Shown: piece by piece, positions 1-7,430 of the stretch
Layout: the number at the start of each line of letters is the position of its first letter
Numbering within the stretch: position 1 is the stretch's first letter
Origin: JBCAWW01 sp039024315
GTDB taxonomy: Bacteria > Bacteroidota > Bacteroidia > J057
Direction: 5' to 3'
Length of the DNA: 9,684 bases
NCBI GenBank assembly: GCA_039024315.1
Contig: JBCCQN010000272.1
Span: 1 to 9,684 of the forward strand
Made by a program: the position numbers and the translations under genes
Notes under the pieces: model-generated
Database searches by the model: none
The model's input: only the letters and a program-made list of their open reading frames with translations
Told to the model about the DNA's origin: nothing

Positions 1-923
1 CCAAACTTGGAAGTATGGCGGGTCGCCTCATTGATCACATTGACAAAAGTGCCATCGCCTTGGTTACGATAGAGGTAATCGTTTTCCTGATAGTCGTTTG
101 ACACATAAATATCTTCCCACCCATCTTTGTCATAGTCAAGGTTCACCACCCCTAAGGAATGGCCATAGTTGATGATCCCCGCTTCATCGGAGATATCTGT
201 AAATTTACCATTGTCATTGCGGTAAAGTTTATCGCGGTGATCGGTTGGTGGATTATTTTTCTTGGCAACAAAATCGCCTACAAATTCTTTAAACTCACGC
301 GGATGATTGATCATATACAGATCAAGGTCGCCATCGCGATCAAAGTCGAAGTAGCAAACTTGGGTAGTTTGCGCGGGGTCATCTAAGCCATATTGAGCGG
401 CTTGATCGACAAAGGTAGGGACCCCTGTTTCGTCAAGGCCTTGATTGACAAATAAGATATTTCGACGGGTATCCTTTTCTGAGCCCTCGTACATCCCTGA
501 GGCACAAACATAAATATCCAACAAACCATCCGCATTGATATCCACCATACTGGCCCCTGTACACCAATCGTTTAGGTAGCTAGCTTTTGCTTTTACCGTA
601 ACGTCTTCAAATTTTAGATTACCACGATTAAGGTAAAGGCGATTGACCACCATATTGCCGGTGAAATACAAGTCTGGTAGGCCATCTCCGTTGACATCGC
701 CCACGGCTACGCCACCACCATTGTAGAGGTATTCATAGGTGAAGAAATTGGTTTGGTCGGTTTCTTCGATATGGTTGAGAAAGTTGATACCACTTTCTGA
801 TACTGTTAGAGTCTCAAATAATGGCCCCTCAGACATGGGCGCATATGCCGTTTGAGTTTGGCAGGAGAGTTGTATGACTGAGGCAAATAATAGGAGCAGT
901 ATGCTGGGAAGAAGCCGATTCAT
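1..923 (-). CDS. FG-GAP/VCBS-repeat exported protein (ASPIC/UnbV, CRTAC1-like), 5' part only
   Basis: No stop codon occurs between the ATG at 921-923 and the left edge, so about 307 codons of the N-terminus are present and the rest lies outside. Residues 1-20 form a hydrophobic signal sequence (MNRLLPSILLLLFASVIQLS) followed by Cys21. This could be a lipoprotein cleavage site, but Gln at -3 is atypical. The body carries repeated calcium-loop-like motifs of the FG-GAP/VCBS type: DVNGDGLPDL (76-85), DINADGLLDI (128-137), DFDRDGDLDL (193-202) and DYDKDGWEDI (263-272), each followed by an aromatic/hydrophobic strand as in beta-propeller blades. The W-x-x-GASMVDIN context and segments such as LYRNDNGKFTDI and YLYRNQGDGTFVNV match the CRTAC1/UnbV family of Bacteroidota, whose members are often about 1,000 residues or more. 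A cell-surface binding or adhesion role is usual to assume, but the substrate is unknown. It has the same direction as the upstream hydrolase gene but is 243 bp away with its own promoter candidate, so probably a separate transcript. Confidence 0.88.
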   Translation of the reverse strand, partial: MNRLLPSILLLLFASVIQLSCQTQTAYAPMSEGPLFETLTVSESGINFLNHIEETDQTNFFTYEYLYNGGGVAVGDVNGDGLPDLYFTGNMVVNRLYLNRGNLKFEDVTVKAKASYLNDWCTGASMVDINADGLLDIYVCASGMYEGSEKDTRRNILFVNQGLDETGVPTFVDQAAQYGLDDPAQTTQVCYFDFDRDGDLDLYMINHPREFKEFVGDFVAKKNNPPTDHRDKLYRNDNGKFTDISDEAGIINYGHSLGVVNLDYDKDGWEDIYVSNDYQENDYLYRNQGDGTFVNVINEATRHTSKF

Positions 924-951
924 TTTATGATATGTATCAAAATTGCAATGC

Positions 952-959
952 CAAAGATA
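952..959 (-). promoter_or_regulatory. Candidate Bacteroidota -7 promoter box (TAnnTTTG)
   Basis: Read on the minus strand, this is TATCTTTG, an exact match to the Bacteroidota sigma-70-type -7 consensus TAnnTTTG. It lies 28 bp upstream of the ATG of the FG-GAP protein gene, which would give a short AU-rich leader. I see no convincing TTG/TTTG -33 element at the usual spacing; the nearest is TTTC about 23 bp upstream. The call rests on the -7 match and its position. Confidence 0.4.
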
Positions 960-1080
960 GCCATTGTTTTGAATGTAATACCGAAAGAGCTTGCCTAGGA
1001 AACGTTCTTGGGCCTAGATAAGCTGCTTGGAGTGGCCCCATTTTCGTAAAAAAAATAGGGAGCAAAATTTATGAATCTGC

Positions 1081-1112
1081 AACTAAAAAATAATTTCTCC
1101 TTACTGTAAGGA
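1081..1112 (-). terminator. Weak rho-independent terminator candidate after the glycoside hydrolase
   Basis: On the minus strand, TCCTTA-CAG-TAAGGA (1098-1112) can form a 6-bp stem with a 3-nt loop. It is followed after a short gap by a T-rich run (ATTATTTTTT, within 1083-1093). It sits 55 bp past the hydrolase stop codon, in the right orientation to end that transcript. The stem is short and AT-rich and the T run does not abut the stem, so this is a modest call. Confidence 0.33.
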
Positions 1113-1166
1113 AAATACAGGGCAAGGCTTGTAATCGGTAATTTTTATCCTTTAACGGTTCTCAGA

Positions 1167-3335
1167 TCACCATTTTATAAGTTGAGCCTCAGATTTTTCA
1201 CCATTGATACCTTCAACTTTCAGGACATAGCTTCCTCGTGGGAGAGACGATAAATCCAATTTAATCCAAGTTTGATTCACCTTTTCTTCTGTCCAGACTA
1301 CTTTGCCTCGAAAGTCCACAATGTAGAGCTTGGCAATTTTATTTTTGTGATTGATTAATACCTTGTCTGTTACAGGATTAGGTGAAATATCTAACTCGTT
1401 GGTATTCATGGTTGGTAGGTCGCTTATGGGATTACTACTCTCATAAAAACCCTTCTGACTGATGATATAAGCTCTATGCTCAGAAGGTTTTAGGTTGAGA
1501 ACCTCCCAAGATAATAGCCCGTTATTTACCTTGATTTGAGCCAAAGAATCAAGGTAACCGTTATTGGTATTATAAGCAGTTATAAACCATTGTCCTTCTT
1601 CGAGATTATTCAGACTAGCGTTAAAATCTTGTTCTTCGCTAAGTTCATTATGAACCCAAACAAAGTATTGTCCATTGGCTTCTAAAGCCCTTGAACTTAT
1701 ATCGCTGGTAAGGTCAATGGAATATGCTTGGATATTTGTACTAGAATCTTTCAACATTAAGGCTTGATATTGAGCCACAGTTCCCAAATTGGGGTTTAAG
1801 CCACCTAAATCATATTCTACCCACCACCATGTCATGGGTAAAATTGGAGTAGGCGAGAATAGGCCCATCCAAAGTCCCAAACTGTGATCTTTGGCGTAAG
1901 CAGTTAAGTCGTCTAAGGAGGGTTTTGTCCAATTATGAGCAAATTCACCCACCACGTAGGGCTTTTGGTATTTATTATTGAAACCTTCTATTGTTGCAGG
2001 AATTTTTAGCGTCGAAGCGTAGAGATGACTTTGGCTAAGATCAATGCTTGGGAGGGCGAATAAACCCGGCAATTCTCGATGAGAAATTGAGGTAGTCACG
2101 ATACGATCGTAGGGATCGATGGATTTAAAATATGTCGCCATTTCGTCGTGCCAGTTCACAATCTGTTCGGCAGATATATTTTCCTCTGCTTGCGCATTGT
2201 CAATCTCATTCCATAGTTCCCAAGCAACAATATTGGGGTGATAACTCCAACGCGCAACTAGATAACGGAGTCGGTTGCGGTAGAGCTTACGTGCTTCTGG
2301 ATGGGTGAAAAATTCGGATGGGAGGCTCGCAGGGCCTCCCTGTTCAACCTGATAATTATGATCTGGCCAATAGTTATTACCCCCCCAAGTATCAGCTTCC
2401 CTGTATAATGCACCATGATAATCAAGCGTCAGCATAATGTAAATGCCATGTTTCTCGGCTTCTGCCAACATATAATCTATACGCTCGATGGCAGAAGTGT
2501 TATAAGTATTCAGATCATCAGTATAGCGACCAAAATCTGTTTGTTTCCACTCTAAAGGTAAATTCCAAGGGCACATCCAAGTACGAACGAAGTTAGCTTT
2601 CTGCGCGGCTAATTTTTCAAACATATAGGCGTAGGTATATTGCTGATTGTCCCCAAGATCAATCCTAGCTTCCCAAGCAAAGTTTTGGCCGATACCTCGA
2701 AATGCCTTCCCCGAGTCAAAAGTTAAGGTGTAGGGAGAATTTGCATTCACGTGCAAAAATCCATCATGTGCTGATTGAATAGACTGAAAAGTGTAGGGCT
2801 CACTTATCGCTGAATTTTTCGGACCCTCTACTAAAACCACTGCGGAGTAACTTCCTAACTGTCTAGGGCTAAAACGGCTTATAAAACGAGCGTTTTGCGG
2901 AGGGCCTGACTCATAAAAGCAAGGAAACAATAAAATGCTTCCGTCTGGACGGGTGAGTTGCAGATCAACTTTGATCTCCGCAGGGTCATGGGGATCTTTA
3001 TAATTCGCGCTTATGTCGATTTTAAATTCAATTTTTCTATATCGGCCAATTTGCTTGTCTGACAAACTTACAGATTGAATAATTGCCCCATTACAAACTT
3101 CAATAGCAGCAGTAGAATTATTGATTGGAGAATGATAGACTGGAGAAGCCACTTTAGGGGTAGAAAAGCAAAAAGAAATCTCTGGCAACATTATGGCTGC
3201 CTCATAATTTGGCCAAGTCATCTCCCTGGTGGATTGAATATTGACCCTTTTAGGGATTAGCTCCAAATTTGAAGTCTGAGCAATTAGCGTAGAGGAAAGA
3301 GTTAGTAGAATAAAATAGCAACCAAACTTTTTCAT
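1167..3335 (-). CDS. Secreted GH5-like (clan GH-A) glycoside hydrolase with DUF5060 and T9SS sorting domain
   Basis: The 722-residue product starts with a signal peptide (about 1-19, MKKFGCYFILLTLSSTLIA). Residues about 85-185 form a beta-sandwich that resembles DUF5060, a domain found N-terminal to GH-A hydrolases. Residues about 195-530 form a cellulase-like TIM barrel. WELWNEID places the predicted acid/base at Glu377, and VVGEF places the predicted nucleophile at Glu464. His437 and Tyr439 (SHLYA) and the Trp503-505 cluster are other expected active-site features. A further beta-rich domain spans about 535-625. The C-terminus, about 647-722, is a type A T9SS sorting domain (DISPNPVTDKVLI, then VVDFRG-like and SLPRGSYVLKV strands), so the enzyme is probably exported through the outer membrane and anchored or released. 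The substrate is likely a beta-linked polysaccharide such as a mannan or glucan, but the exact activity cannot be read from the sequence. No SusC/SusD genes are visible alongside it. ATG at 3333-3335 is chosen because it gives an intact signal peptide. Confidence 0.9.
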   Translation of the reverse strand: MKKFGCYFILLTLSSTLIAQTSNLELIPKRVNIQSTREMTWPNYEAAIMLPEISFCFSTPKVASPVYHSPINNSTAAIEVCNGAIIQSVSLSDKQIGRYRKIEFKIDISANYKDPHDPAEIKVDLQLTRPDGSILLFPCFYESGPPQNARFISRFSPRQLGSYSAVVLVEGPKNSAISEPYTFQSIQSAHDGFLHVNANSPYTLTFDSGKAFRGIGQNFAWEARIDLGDNQQYTYAYMFEKLAAQKANFVRTWMCPWNLPLEWKQTDFGRYTDDLNTYNTSAIERIDYMLAEAEKHGIYIMLTLDYHGALYREADTWGGNNYWPDHNYQVEQGGPASLPSEFFTHPEARKLYRNRLRYLVARWSYHPNIVAWELWNEIDNAQAEENISAEQIVNWHDEMATYFKSIDPYDRIVTTSISHRELPGLFALPSIDLSQSHLYASTLKIPATIEGFNNKYQKPYVVGEFAHNWTKPSLDDLTAYAKDHSLGLWMGLFSPTPILPMTWWWVEYDLGGLNPNLGTVAQYQALMLKDSSTNIQAYSIDLTSDISSRALEANGQYFVWVHNELSEEQDFNASLNNLEEGQWFITAYNTNNGYLDSLAQIKVNNGLLSWEVLNLKPSEHRAYIISQKGFYESSNPISDLPTMNTNELDISPNPVTDKVLINHKNKIAKLYIVDFRGKVVWTEEKVNQTWIKLDLSSLPRGSYVLKVEGINGEKSEAQLIKW

Positions 3336-3644
3336 AATCGTGTTAGCAGGAGTTTCAAAGTATAAATGTTATATACTAGCATAGCATATGCTAGTATAGT
3401 TAAGACAATAGATTTTCTAAACTATTCATTGAGACTTAGCAAGAAAGTATTAGTATTTCGTTGGATTGGTCGCGAGCTAGGTTTGCAATGATAGAGCCTG
3501 TCTTCTCATTACTGCAAATTCCAAACATATAATGGCTACTTTGGTTTCCTTCTCTTCGAAGGCATGCGTATCTTTATGGTTTGGGTAGGGATGAGGAACA
3601 ATTCTTGAGATGCCTACTAAAAGTTCGCTTCAAAAACGATTTTT
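3336..3644. other. Divergent intergenic region between the hydrolase gene and mfd
   Basis: This 309-bp AT-rich stretch separates two divergently transcribed genes, so it must hold both promoters. On the hydrolase side there is a minus-strand TACTTTG (3356-3362), one base short of the TAnnTTTG spacing, with a strong dyad just upstream at 3372-3398. On the mfd side, TATCTTTA (3569-3576) is a one-mismatch -7 candidate, but its -33 partner is unclear. An imperfect inverted repeat pairs TTTGCAATGA (3482-3491) with TCATTACTGCAAA (3506-3518), with a 2-nt bulge. I see no credible gene or RNA gene here. Confidence 0.6.
3372..3398. promoter_or_regulatory. Perfect 27-bp dyad, candidate operator of the hydrolase gene
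   Basis: The arms TATACTAGCATA (3372-3383) and TATGCTAGTATA (3387-3398) are exact reverse complements around a 3-bp centre, GCA. The dyad centre is about 50 bp upstream of the hydrolase ATG and about 26 bp upstream of its -7-like box, so it would cover the -33 region of that promoter. No T-run follows it on either strand, which argues against a terminator and for a protein-binding site for a dimeric regulator. The regulator is unknown and no regulator gene is in the window. Confidence 0.5.
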
Positions 3645-6600
3645 GTGAAGATTGAAGAAATCCTAAAAGTTTACACTGAGCAGCCAGAGTTGATGGCTTT
3701 TGGTGCAAAAGTAAAGGGGTCTAAAGGAGATAAATTTCAATTAAAAGGGAGTGCGGGAAGTCAGTCTTCCTTTTTGATCGCGTCATTGTACCGTCTTACG
3801 GAACGCAACATCGTCATTATCCTTAATGACAAAGAAGAAGCCCTTTACTTGCAAAATGATTTGAAATCGATCATGCCTCGCAAAGAGGTCTTCCTATTTC
3901 CTGCTTCTTATAAGCGGCCCTATCAAGTCGAAGAGATAGATAACGCCAATATCTTGCAACGGGCAGAGGTACTCAATGAGCTCAATCATACCCGCTCCGG
4001 CCGTCAGGTCGTGATCACTTTTGCCGAAGCCCTTTATGAAAAGGTGGTAAATAAGCGTTCTTTGGTAAAGAACACCCTAGAAATCAAAGTAGGGCAAGAG
4101 CTAGGGCAGGAATTTATCATCGAGATATTAGAAAGCTATGGTTTCGAGCGTGAAGACTATGTTTTCGAACCTGGGCAATATGCAATCCGTGGCGGCATCT
4201 TAGATGTGTTTTCTTTTGCTCATGATCTGCCTTATCGGATCGAATTCTTTGGCGATGAAATCGACAATATTCGAACCTTTGATCCGGTAGAGCAGGTATC
4301 CAAGGATAAGGTCAAGCGGGTATCTCTGATCCCTAATATCCAGAGACAACTATTGACAGAGGAGCAAGTTTCATTTTTAGAATATCTCAGTCCCAATACA
4401 CTGGTACTGACTCGTAATGTGAGCTTTATTGAAGCGGATCTGAATCGACTCTATCAAAAGGCGGAAACGGCTTATGCTTCCTTGATGGGAGATAGTGGGG
4501 GAGGGGCCGTTAGTCGCGAACCCAAGGATTTATATTTTTCTCCAGATGCCTTTCGAAAACAACTGAAAGGATTTTCCTTGGTGGAGATCAATAATGATCC
4601 CTACTACCAAGTTCGAGAAGCGACTTTAGATTGGAAAGGTAGTGCCCAACCGGCCTTTAACAAAGAGTTTGAGCTGCTTTCCAAACATTTTGAGGATAAT
4701 AAGAAGGCGGAAATCCAGACCTTTGTACTCTCTGAAAACGAGAAACAACTCAAGCGCTTGGAGGAAATCTTTGAATCTCTAGAAAAGCCAGACCTTTTTA
4801 GAGGGGTGATTGCTGACTTGCACGAAGGCTTTTGGGATCATCGACTCAAAATGGCCCTCTACACTGATCACCAAATATTTGATCGCTACCACAAATACAA
4901 AACCAACAATAGTGTTCAGCGCTCCCAAGCCATTACGCTGCAAGAACTACGGGAACTTAATCCGGGTGATTTTGTCGTACACGTTCATCATGGCATTGGT
5001 AAGTTTGCGGGCCTACACACCATACAAGTAGGAGAGCATCGGCAAGAAGCGGCAAAAGTCATTTATAAAAATGGCGATGCGATCTTTGTCAATGTTAACT
5101 CTCTGCATAAGATCACCAAATACACCGGCAAAGAAGGGACTATCCCTAAACTTTCCAAGCTAGGTTCGCCCACTTGGAAGGCTACCAAAGCCAAGACCAA
5201 AAAACGCATTAAAGAGCTAGCGTTCGACCTAGTCGACCTCTACGCCAAAAGAAAAAGCACCAAGGGTTTTGCTTTCGAACCAGATTCCTATCTGCAGCAA
5301 GAGCTCGAAGCTTCCTTTATGTACGAGGATACGCCCGATCAGCTCAAAACCACGGAAGAGGTCAAAACCGACCTTGAGAAACCTTATCCAATGGATCGCC
5401 TAGTTTGTGGGGACGTTGGCTTTGGGAAAACAGAAATTGCTATTCGAGCTGCCTTTAAAGCTGCGGTCAATGGCAAGCAGGTGGCGATTTTGGTGCCCAC
5501 TACTATCCTCGCGCTCCAGCACTACAAAACATTCCGTAATCGGCTCAAAGATATGCCCGTAGCGGTGGATTATGTCAACCGTTTTAAATCCACCAAAAAA
5601 ATCAAGGAAACCCTCAAAAAAGTAAGCAGCGGCGAGGTCGATATCTTGATTGGTACGCATAGAATTGTCTCTAAAGACGTCAAATTCAAGGATTTGGGCC
5701 TAATGATCATCGATGAGGAGCAACGCTTTGGGGTCAATGTCAAAGACAAGCTCAAACTTATGAAGGCCAATGTCGATAGCTTAACCTTAACGGCAACGCC
5801 TATCCCTCGGACCTTACAATTTTCTTTGGCAGGCATTCGAGATCTGTCGGTCATTACCACTCCACCTCCCAATCGTCAGCCGATTGAGACCGTAGTTTCG
5901 ACCTTTTCGCCCACTATGTTGCGCGATGCGATCATTTATGAGTTAAAGCGTGGTGGTCAAGTTTACTTTATCCATCCGAGAGTAAAAGATATCGAAGAGG
6001 TAGCTGCCTCGATTAAGAAACTTGCCCCTGATGCACGGATTGGGATTGGACACGGACAGATGGGAGGCGAAGCCTTGGAAAAGGTGATGACCAATTTCAT
6101 CGAAGGAGCCTACGACATATTAGTCGCTACTACCATTGTAGAGTCGGGCCTTGACATTCCTAATGCTAATACCATTATTATCAATGAGGCCAATAAATAC
6201 GGCTTGGCTGACCTCCATCAGATGCGAGGTAGGGTAGGCCGCTCCAATCGCAAGGCCTTCTGTTATCTGCTAGCGCCCCCAGAGATTTCCTTGACTCAGG
6301 ATGCTAAGAAGCGCTTGCGGGCGATGGAAGAGTTCTCCGATTTAGGCAGTGGTTTCCATATTGCCTTAAGAGATTTGGACATCAGGGGAGCCGGTGATCT
6401 ACTAGGGCCCGAGCAAAGTGGCTTTATTCACGAGATTGGCTATGATATGTACCACAAAATCTTGGATGAAACGATCCGAGAGTTGAAGGAAGAACACTTT
6501 GCCGATCTCTTCCCTGAAGAAGCCAATCGCCGTAAGGAGATCATGGCCGAGGACTGCAAGATCGATCTCGACTTGGATATCCGCATGCCGGAGGTGTATG

Positions 6601-7046
6601 TTCCGAGTATCCCAGAGCGTTTGAAGTTTTATCGGCGCATCGCAGGGGCTGAAAAAGAAGAAGATCTGCGCGATATCCAGCGGGAAATGATTGACCGCTT
6701 TGGTCCGATGCCCGCGTCTGTTTTGGCCCTGTTTGATGCTACTCGTATTAGGGAAAAGGCTAGACGAGTAGGATTGGAGCGTATTGTGTTGAAAAACAAG
6801 GTATTACGGCTTTATTTTATTTCGGACGCCCAATCGAGTTTCTTCGCTTCTGAGGCATTTAAACGAATCTTAGTTTACGTACAAACGTTCACCGCTAAGG
6901 TGCGCATCAAAGAAAGTCCCAAATACCTGTCCCTGATATATGAAAATGTGGAAGGGATCAAGGATGTCCTAGGGAGGGTGACTGAGCTGTATGATTTTGT
7001 TCATTTTGTACCCGAAGAGGTCGATCAACTAAGCCCAGAATCCTAA
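3645..7046 (+). CDS. mfd: Transcription-repair coupling factor (Mfd/TRCF)
   Basis: This 1,133-residue protein is close to the usual length (E. coli Mfd, 1,148). Mfd is a cytoplasmic ATP-dependent DNA translocase that pushes stalled RNA polymerase off damaged templates and recruits UvrA. The N-terminal third (about 1-330) is the UvrB-like module. The RNA-polymerase-interacting CarD-like domain begins near 438 (LNPGDFVVHVHHGIGKFAGL). The SF2 translocase domains show Walker A GDVGFGKTE (589-597, Lys595), Walker B DEEQ (690-693), motif III TATPIPRTL (716-724) and motif VI QMRGRVGRS (859-867). The TRG motif follows (GSGFHIALRDLDIRGAGDLL, 901-920), then the C-terminal TRCF domain (about 970-1090). 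All key motifs are intact. The start is a GTG: an in-frame TAA at 3618-3620 blocks any further N-terminal extension except from the rare codon ATT at 3639. There is no Shine-Dalgarno sequence, as is normal in this phylum. The gene is transcribed alone, away from the hydrolase. Confidence 0.98.
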   Translation: MKIEEILKVYTEQPELMAFGAKVKGSKGDKFQLKGSAGSQSSFLIASLYRLTERNIVIILNDKEEALYLQNDLKSIMPRKEVFLFPASYKRPYQVEEIDNANILQRAEVLNELNHTRSGRQVVITFAEALYEKVVNKRSLVKNTLEIKVGQELGQEFIIEILESYGFEREDYVFEPGQYAIRGGILDVFSFAHDLPYRIEFFGDEIDNIRTFDPVEQVSKDKVKRVSLIPNIQRQLLTEEQVSFLEYLSPNTLVLTRNVSFIEADLNRLYQKAETAYASLMGDSGGGAVSREPKDLYFSPDAFRKQLKGFSLVEINNDPYYQVREATLDWKGSAQPAFNKEFELLSKHFEDNKKAEIQTFVLSENEKQLKRLEEIFESLEKPDLFRGVIADLHEGFWDHRLKMALYTDHQIFDRYHKYKTNNSVQRSQAITLQELRELNPGDFVVHVHHGIGKFAGLHTIQVGEHRQEAAKVIYKNGDAIFVNVNSLHKITKYTGKEGTIPKLSKLGSPTWKATKAKTKKRIKELAFDLVDLYAKRKSTKGFAFEPDSYLQQELEASFMYEDTPDQLKTTEEVKTDLEKPYPMDRLVCGDVGFGKTEIAIRAAFKAAVNGKQVAILVPTTILALQHYKTFRNRLKDMPVAVDYVNRFKSTKKIKETLKKVSSGEVDILIGTHRIVSKDVKFKDLGLMIIDEEQRFGVNVKDKLKLMKANVDSLTLTATPIPRTLQFSLAGIRDLSVITTPPPNRQPIETVVSTFSPTMLRDAIIYELKRGGQVYFIHPRVKDIEEVAASIKKLAPDARIGIGHGQMGGEALEKVMTNFIEGAYDILVATTIVESGLDIPNANTIIINEANKYGLADLHQMRGRVGRSNRKAFCYLLAPPEISLTQDAKKRLRAMEEFSDLGSGFHIALRDLDIRGAGDLLGPEQSGFIHEIGYDMYHKILDETIRELKEEHFADLFPEEANRRKEIMAEDCKIDLDLDIRMPEVYVPSIPERLKFYRRIAGAEKEEDLRDIQREMIDRFGPMPASVLALFDATRIREKARRVGLERIVLKNKVLRLYFISDAQSSFFASEAFKRILVYVQTFTAKVRIKESPKYLSLIYENVEGIKDVLGRVTELYDFVHFVPEEVDQLSPES

Positions 7047-7135
7047 GCGCTCGCAGAGGCTTTTATCCTATAGTAGCTCGGATGAGGGTGGATGTTTGTA
7101 AGCTGTTCGCTTCTAAGGTCTTTTGATTATGAGGG

Positions 7136-7163
7136 CCGCTTCGCGGAACGATTCTCTCTTTTT
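7136..7163 (+). terminator. Weak terminator candidate downstream of mfd
   Basis: CCGC-TTC-GCGG (7136-7146) forms a short 4-bp GC hairpin 90 bp after the mfd stop codon. A pyrimidine-rich run ending in six or more T residues (about 7152-7163) starts 5 nt past the stem. The stem is short and the spacing to the T-run is loose, so it may be incidental. Confidence 0.28.
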
Positions 7164-7252
7164 TCTAACTTTTTAGGATTTATTCCGCTGAACCGTAAAT
7201 TTTGGCATTACAATTGATCTATATCTCATCGAAGGATTAATTGAGAATATGA

Positions 7253-7286
7253 GTTTAGCGTTCCCCGCAGGGAACATAAGTTAAAC
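7253..7286 (+). repeat. Imperfect inverted repeat with GTTCCC/GGGAAC core
   Basis: GTTCCC (7260-7265) pairs with GGGAAC (7270-7275) around a CGCA loop. After an asymmetric internal loop, GTTTA (7253-7257) pairs with TAAAC (7282-7286). No T-run follows, so it does not look like a terminator. It could be a folded RNA leader element or a decayed repeat; the function is unknown. Confidence 0.4.
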
Positions 7287-7320
7287 ATTGCATATAAGAA
7301 CTGCTTTAACCTGCAAACAG

Positions 7321-7365
7321 CCGATCTGTGGACCAAAAAATTTGGGAGCGGATCGGTTTTCTTTT
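7321..7365 (+). terminator. Rho-independent terminator candidate upstream of the glycosyltransferase operon
   Basis: CCGATC (7321-7326) pairs with GATCGG (7351-7356). Inside this, CCAAA (7333-7337) pairs with TTTGG (7341-7345), leaving an internal loop of 6 and 5 nt. TTTTCTTTT (7357-7365) follows immediately, the typical layout of an intrinsic terminator. It lies 275 bp past mfd and 65 bp before the glycosyltransferase start. It may end the mfd transcript or a small RNA, or act as an attenuator. An alternative short stem, ACAG (7317-7320) with CTGT (7326-7329), would compete with its left arm. Confidence 0.5.
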
Positions 7366-7430
7366 GTAGATGTTTTACTTTTTGCCAATTCGCTTGGAAA
7401 ATAGGGGCGTTTGCGAGCAATTTGTGGGTG

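Larger units (their letters stand above)
7047..7430 (+). other. Structured 384-bp intergenic region between mfd and the glycosyltransferase operon
   Basis: No credible protein gene is visible; the open frames are very short or antisense. It holds three stem-loops, listed separately: a GC-rich 4-bp hairpin with a downstream T-run near 7136-7163, a longer imperfect hairpin at 7253-7286, and a terminator-like hairpin with a U-tract at 7321-7365. The last 65 bp before the glycosyltransferase ATG form the leader of that operon. It could include an independent small RNA ending at about 7365, but I recognise no known RNA family. Confidence 0.5.

Noticed and set aside
159..386. Open frame on the plus strand across the left end
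   Set aside because: It lies antisense to the FG-GAP protein frame, which has clear DxDxDG repeats; the plus-strand product has no recognisable motif.
5400..5872. Two antisense open frames inside mfd
   Set aside because: They overlap the conserved helicase motifs of mfd on the opposite strand and their products are low in complexity and unlike any family.
7142..7150. Nonamer CGCGGAACG repeated in inverse orientation at 9296-9304
   Set aside because: A single 9-base match in about 10 kb is not rare enough to claim a repeat family, although both copies lie in intergenic DNA.
7422..7430. TTG start for the glycosyltransferase three codons upstream
   Set aside because: The ATG at 7431 gives a normal family N-terminus, and no ribosome-binding sequence favours the TTG.
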